From positions 310,001 through 374,000 of the forward strand of contig NZ_DATMFT010000021.1 of NCBI RefSeq assembly GCF_035556095.1: a stretch of 64,000 nt of DNA. Reading direction: 5' to 3'. The position numbers and the translations under genes were made by a program. This DNA comes from Parapedobacter sp035556095. GTDB taxonomy: Bacteria > Bacteroidota > Bacteroidia > Sphingobacteriales > Sphingobacteriaceae. Under the pieces are notes generated by a model, which saw only the letters and a program-made list of their open reading frames with translations, was not told the origin of the DNA and ran no database searches. Shown here piece after piece: positions 60,351-64,000 of the stretch (its first letter is position 1; every line of letters begins with the position of its first letter).

Positions 60351-63149
60351 ATGAAGAGATTGTTAGTTACGCTTATTATGGCCTGCGCGTGCGGGTTTCT
60401 GGTATCCGCCCAAGAAGGAGGTTATTCCATTAGGGGGGCGGTTGTTGATACGGCTTCCGGCCAAACACTCGCGAAATCTTCCATTGTTCTGGTTCATGCC
60501 AAAGATTCGATGTTGTATCGGTTCACGCGGTCGGGCCCGACGGGCAATTTCAATCTCGACAACCTTGATACCGGTGAGTATATGCTATTTGCGACGTTTC
60601 CCGAATATGCGGATTATGTGGAACACTTTACGCTCGATGGTACCACTAAGGTGGTGGATTTCGGTCATGTTGGGTTAGTGGTTCGGGCCAAGTTATTGGA
60701 AGAGGTGTTGGTGAACCGTAGCCAGGCAATCACCATCCGGGGTGACACTACGGAGTACGATGCGGCTAGTTTTACCATACAGCCCAATGCAAAGGTAGAA
60801 GACCTCCTCAAGCAGTTACCCGGCATCCAGGTTGACCAGGACGGCAAGATCACGGCGCAGGGACAGACAGTGAACAAGGTGCTGGTAGATGGCGAGGAGT
60901 TTTTCGGTGACGACCCTACGCTTGTGACACGCAACCTCCGTGGGGACATGGTAGATAAGGTGCAGTTGTACGATAAGCGCAGCGACCAAGCTGAGTTTAC
61001 CGGTGTGGACGACGGTGAGCGGTCCAAAACAATCAACATCAAGTTGAAGGAGGATAAAAAGAAAGGCCATTTCGGTAAGGTTGATGCGGGCGTCGGTACG
61101 AACGAAATGTACCAAGGGCAGGCCATGTTCAACCGCTTCGATAACAAACAACGGTTCTCCGCTTTCGGTACCATTGGCAACACGGGGCGTACGGGGCTTA
61201 ATTGGCAAGACGCCGACCGGTATGCACCATCGGGAACGACCACGTTGATGGATAATGGTGGCATCATGATCTCTTTCGGTGGCGGCCAGGACGAAATCGA
61301 ATCGTGGGGTGGGCGCTACGATGGGCGCGGCATACCCGCTGTGTTGAATGGAGGCGCTTTCTACAGTAACAAGTGGAACGACGGTAAGCACTCGATCAAT
61401 GGGAATTACAAAGTCGGTGAGCTTGGTGTGAAAGGATCCAGTAACACCATTAGCCAAAATAACCTTCCTACCGGCACCATCAACACGGTGTCTGGTCAAA
61501 CCTTCGACCGGCGGATCTTCCGCCAGCGTGGCGGTGCTATCTTCGACGCTCAGTTCGATTCGACGTCCAATTTGAAAGTAACCTTTAACGGATCACTCAA
61601 AAACGGTGAAACAACGGAGCTTAACGAATCGGAAGGCACCAACGGTGCCGGAAACTTGCTCAATGAATCCATGCGCCGCACCAACAACCAGACCGAAGGG
61701 CAAGACATGTACTTATCGGCGCTATGGACGAAGAAACTACGGAAAAAGGGACGTACCCTCTCTTGGGAGGTCAACGAGACTATCAATCAAAGTACGGCCA
61801 CCGGCTTCCTTTATTCCGAAAACTCATTTTATAACGAAGTGGGTGAGGTAGATAGCTTGTTGTTGGTTGACCAAATGAAGGTCAACGATACCAAAAGCGC
61901 GGTGTTTAATTCGAATATTACTTACTCTGAGCCTTTTACCAATACGCTTTCGTTGGTATTGAACTACCGGCTTACGGCCAATAACGGTACTTCGCTCCGG
62001 CAATCGTTCAATCCAATAGGCAGCGGTTATACAGAACTTGACTCGCTATACAGCAACGATTTCAAATTAAACCAGTTAGCCAATCAGCTAGGTGCCATCT
62101 TCAATTTCCAGAAGGGGAAATCCACGCTCAACTTCGGTACGCGGGTTAGCCGGGTGCAATTTGACCAGACCGATCGTTATATCAACGATCGTTTCGAGCG
62201 AAGTTTCACCAACTACAATCCGCAACTACGCTGGCAGTACCGGTTTTCCCAACAAAAATCGTTCAATGTTTCGTACAATGGGAGCAACACACAGCCTACA
62301 ATCAACCAGATACAACCCGTACGGGTGAACGATGACCCAATGAACATCGTTTTGGGTAACCCCGACCTAAAACCATCGTACACCAACCGATTCAATATAT
62401 CGTACAATTCATTTAAAGTACTGGGCAATCAGTACATGTATTTCTCCGGCAGTTTTTCCAATACCAATAATGCTATTGTGAGCAACACCTATACCGATTC
62501 GGTGGGCCGCAATACCTTCCAGTATGCCAACCTGGACAATCAGACGCCGATGAACTACTACTTTTATTCAAACTTCAGCAAGAACCTTAAGAAGTGGAAC
62601 CTCGATGTGGGCGCGGGGCTGAATACGAATGGTAATATCTATTACAACCTCGCGAATGGTGAGCTTAATAAAACGGTGAGTTCGAGCTATTCGGGAACCA
62701 TAAACCTACGGCAATACATCCAAAAAAAGTACGATTTTAATATCAATTTCGGGCCTAGTTATAACTATGGTGAGTCTTCGCTGCAGCCCGATCAGAACAA
62801 TAATGGCTGGGGAATGAATGGTCGATACTCGTTCAATATTTACCTGCCCTGGAAATTCCAAGTCAGTTCGGAGGGAAATTATATGTATACGGCAGCTACC
62901 CAGTCGTTTAACGAGGATTTCGAGCGATTTATTGTCGATGCGTCGGTGAGCAAGAAATTCCTGAAAGACGAGACGCTTCGATTTTCCGTGGGCGTGAACG
63001 ATATTTTTAACCAGAATATCGGTTTCAACCGTTCGGCTAGTAGTACCTATATTACTCAAAACCGTTACACGACCATTACCCGTTATTTGATGTTTTCACT
63101 CACGTGGGATTTTAATAAAATGGGTGGCGGTGCACCTATCCAAAACTAA
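60351..63149 (+). CDS. Outer-membrane beta-barrel protein (TonB receptor-like, OMP_b-brl_3 type)
   Basis: 932-residue outer-membrane protein. Signal peptide (MKRLLVTLIMACACGFLVSA), carboxypeptidase-regulatory-like beta domain (~25-110, SIRGAVVDTASGQTLAKSSIVLV), plug (DLLKQLPGIQVDQDGKITAQGQTVNKVLVDGEEFFGDDPTLVTRNL), and a large barrel rich in alternating aromatics ending in FSLTWDFNKM. Genes of this type recur next to GLPGLI proteins, as here (5 nt gap). Function unknown; no visible ligand clue. Confidence 0.92.
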   Translation: MKRLLVTLIMACACGFLVSAQEGGYSIRGAVVDTASGQTLAKSSIVLVHAKDSMLYRFTRSGPTGNFNLDNLDTGEYMLFATFPEYADYVEHFTLDGTTKVVDFGHVGLVVRAKLLEEVLVNRSQAITIRGDTTEYDAASFTIQPNAKVEDLLKQLPGIQVDQDGKITAQGQTVNKVLVDGEEFFGDDPTLVTRNLRGDMVDKVQLYDKRSDQAEFTGVDDGERSKTINIKLKEDKKKGHFGKVDAGVGTNEMYQGQAMFNRFDNKQRFSAFGTIGNTGRTGLNWQDADRYAPSGTTTLMDNGGIMISFGGGQDEIESWGGRYDGRGIPAVLNGGAFYSNKWNDGKHSINGNYKVGELGVKGSSNTISQNNLPTGTINTVSGQTFDRRIFRQRGGAIFDAQFDSTSNLKVTFNGSLKNGETTELNESEGTNGAGNLLNESMRRTNNQTEGQDMYLSALWTKKLRKKGRTLSWEVNETINQSTATGFLYSENSFYNEVGEVDSLLLVDQMKVNDTKSAVFNSNITYSEPFTNTLSLVLNYRLTANNGTSLRQSFNPIGSGYTELDSLYSNDFKLNQLANQLGAIFNFQKGKSTLNFGTRVSRVQFDQTDRYINDRFERSFTNYNPQLRWQYRFSQQKSFNVSYNGSNTQPTINQIQPVRVNDDPMNIVLGNPDLKPSYTNRFNISYNSFKVLGNQYMYFSGSFSNTNNAIVSNTYTDSVGRNTFQYANLDNQTPMNYYFYSNFSKNLKKWNLDVGAGLNTNGNIYYNLANGELNKTVSSSYSGTINLRQYIQKKYDFNINFGPSYNYGESSLQPDQNNNGWGMNGRYSFNIYLPWKFQVSSEGNYMYTAATQSFNEDFERFIVDASVSKKFLKDETLRFSVGVNDIFNQNIGFNRSASSTYITQNRYTTITRYLMFSLTWDFNKMGGGAPIQN

Positions 63150-63154
63150 AGATT

Positions 63155-63937
63155 ATGAAAATAAGAACGTTTCAGCTATCCATCTGTTTGTTTGCGTTGG
63201 TACTTTGTGCCCAGTTGGTGCAGGCACAATATGCCCGGTTTGTGGAGAGTGGTGTCATCGAATTTGAAAAGCGGGTAAACATGTATGCCAAGATTAAAGA
63301 CCGGGTTGGCAAGAGCAGTTTTATGGAACAGGCATTTGAGCAGTATCAGCGGGCCAATCCCCAATTTAAAGCATTCAAATACAACCTCGCGTTCAACGGT
63401 ACTAAAACGCGATTTTGGCCGCAGGATAGTCAGGCGGCATCATCGGGTGGCTTCTTCGGTAGCGATCCGTCGATCGATATGGGTAATATCATCGCTACGG
63501 ACCTACTCGCCCAGCAGGGCACCAGTCAGAAAAGTATTTATGAAGAAACCTATTTAATTACGGATAGTCTTCGACAGATCCAGTGGCGTTTTACCAATGA
63601 ATCGCGTGAAATTGCCGGTTATGAGTGCCGCCGTGCCAACGCAATTGTGCTCGATTCCATTTATGTCGTTGCTTTTTATACTGACCAGATTCCAGTTTCG
63701 GGCGGTCCGGAGTCGTTTTCCGGTCTGCCGGGTATGATATTGGGTGTGGCGCTCCCTTATGAACATGTCACTTATTTTGCCACCAAGGTGGATGATCGGC
63801 CGGTATCCGCCAAAGAGCTGGCGGCTCCAACCAAGGGAAAAGCGGTCAACTACGGCGAACTCGGGGAACAACTTAAAGCCAGCTTGAAGAACTGGGGCGA
63901 CTATGCGCAATCTATTTTGAAGGCGATGCTACTGTAA
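63155..63937 (+). CDS. GLPGLI family protein
   Basis: 260-residue exported protein (signal peptide MKIRTFQLSICLFALVLCAQLVQA). The family motif appears as FSGLPGMILGV, here with M for L in the fifth place of GLPGLI. RRANAIVLDSIYVVAFYTDQIPVSGGPE precedes it. GLPGLI proteins are Bacteroidota-specific and follow a TonB-like barrel gene in tandem; their function is unsettled. No gene follows within the window, but a promoter does. Confidence 0.92.
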   Translation: MKIRTFQLSICLFALVLCAQLVQAQYARFVESGVIEFEKRVNMYAKIKDRVGKSSFMEQAFEQYQRANPQFKAFKYNLAFNGTKTRFWPQDSQAASSGGFFGSDPSIDMGNIIATDLLAQQGTSQKSIYEETYLITDSLRQIQWRFTNESREIAGYECRRANAIVLDSIYVVAFYTDQIPVSGGPESFSGLPGMILGVALPYEHVTYFATKVDDRPVSAKELAAPTKGKAVNYGELGEQLKASLKNWGDYAQSILKAMLL

Positions 63938-63970
63938 ATTTCGGTTATTTACGTTCCAAAAAATTCTCCT

Positions 63971-63996
63971 TAAATTTGCACCTTAATTAAGGTGCA
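63971..63996 (+). promoter_or_regulatory. Promoter -7 element merged with 20-bp perfect palindrome
   Basis: TAAATTTG (63971-63978) overlaps by 2 nt a perfect 20-bp palindrome TGCACCTTAATTAAGGTGCA (63977-63996). The presumed start site lies inside the palindrome. The gene is outside the window. Confidence 0.6.
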
Positions 63997-64000
63997 AGGA

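Noticed and set aside
1..64000. CRISPR arrays, rRNA, transposases, integrases, prophage genes
   Set aside because: Looked for regular 25-40-bp repeats with spacers, terminal inverted repeats with transposase motifs, and rRNA signatures; none seen.

Overview
The window looks like chromosomal core and near-core sequence from a moderately GC-rich member of the Bacteroidota, most likely Sphingobacteriaceae (Parapedobacter-like; this is an inference). Supporting signs are the Bacteroidota promoter form (about TTG, 19-21 nt, TAnnTTTG) in front of many genes and protein families typical of the phylum: GLPGLI protein with its TonB-receptor-like partner, GIN/DUF2807 protein, HYC_CC_PP protein, DUF4834, DUF6266, OstA-like protein, tryptophan-2,3-type trpDFBA cluster and hybrid sensor kinases. 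I see no rRNA, CRISPR array, insertion sequence, prophage or integrase. One tRNA gene (Arg-ACG) is present.

Layout. 1-6.8 kb (minus): a partial giant alpha-2-macroglobulin with an intact thioester site, a metallo-beta-lactamase-fold lipase-like protein and an alpha/beta hydrolase. 6.9-11.6 kb: tRNA-Arg, adk, obg, panB, a cold-shock-domain protein, a short-chain dehydrogenase and a DoxX protein. 11.3-14.9 kb: an OstA-like protein whose last ~90 codons run antisense through doxX, and a DUF6266 protein preceded by a striking 11-bp-periodic repeat array. 15.1-18.9 kb (plus): tilS, a PH-like membrane protein, DUF4834, recF and a DciA-like protein. 18.9-26.7 kb: a two-component system, a BSP-family metallopeptidase lipoprotein, nhaA, a Sua5/YrdC protein, asnS and sucC. 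26.8-31.3 kb (plus): lolD-like ATPase, a lone pre-ATP-grasp domain, a HAD protein with a changed nucleophile, an S41 peptidase and a LacI regulator behind a 16-bp palindrome. 31.4-35.9 kb: two lipoamide dehydrogenases, thioesterase, DUF3817 protein and an azurin. 35.9-41.5 kb: hybrid kinase, CheR and a triple-receiver hybrid kinase. 41.6-46.4 kb: acyltransferase-like protein, GIN-domain protein, FloA, a candidate small RNA, a KdsC-like pseudophosphatase and Maf. 46.5-52.7 kb: an HMA-TonB receptor fusion with an HYC_CC_PP protein (copper), flotillin plus NfeD-like protein, and a PepSY-like protein. 52.7-56.5 kb (minus): trpD-trpF-trpB-trpA behind a complete attenuator with a WWW leader peptide. 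56.5-60 kb (minus): DUF2795 protein, ABC ATPase, plsC, M20 dipeptidase. 60.3-64 kb (plus): TonB-like barrel and GLPGLI protein, ending in a promoter merged with a 20-bp perfect palindrome.

How it works together. Much of the content is cell-envelope biology: A2M protease trap, OstA/Kdo-related proteins, LolD, PlsC, two flotillin systems and TonB-type barrels. The rest is central metabolism (SucC, two Lpd proteins, pantothenate and tryptophan synthesis). The most noteworthy non-coding signals are the trp attenuator, the periodic array at 14.9 kb, a promoter-plus-terminator pair at 44.9 kb that would make a ~105-nt RNA, near-leaderless promoters, and low-complexity repeat phrases in many leaders. 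Two HAD-family proteins have lost the nucleophilic aspartate.
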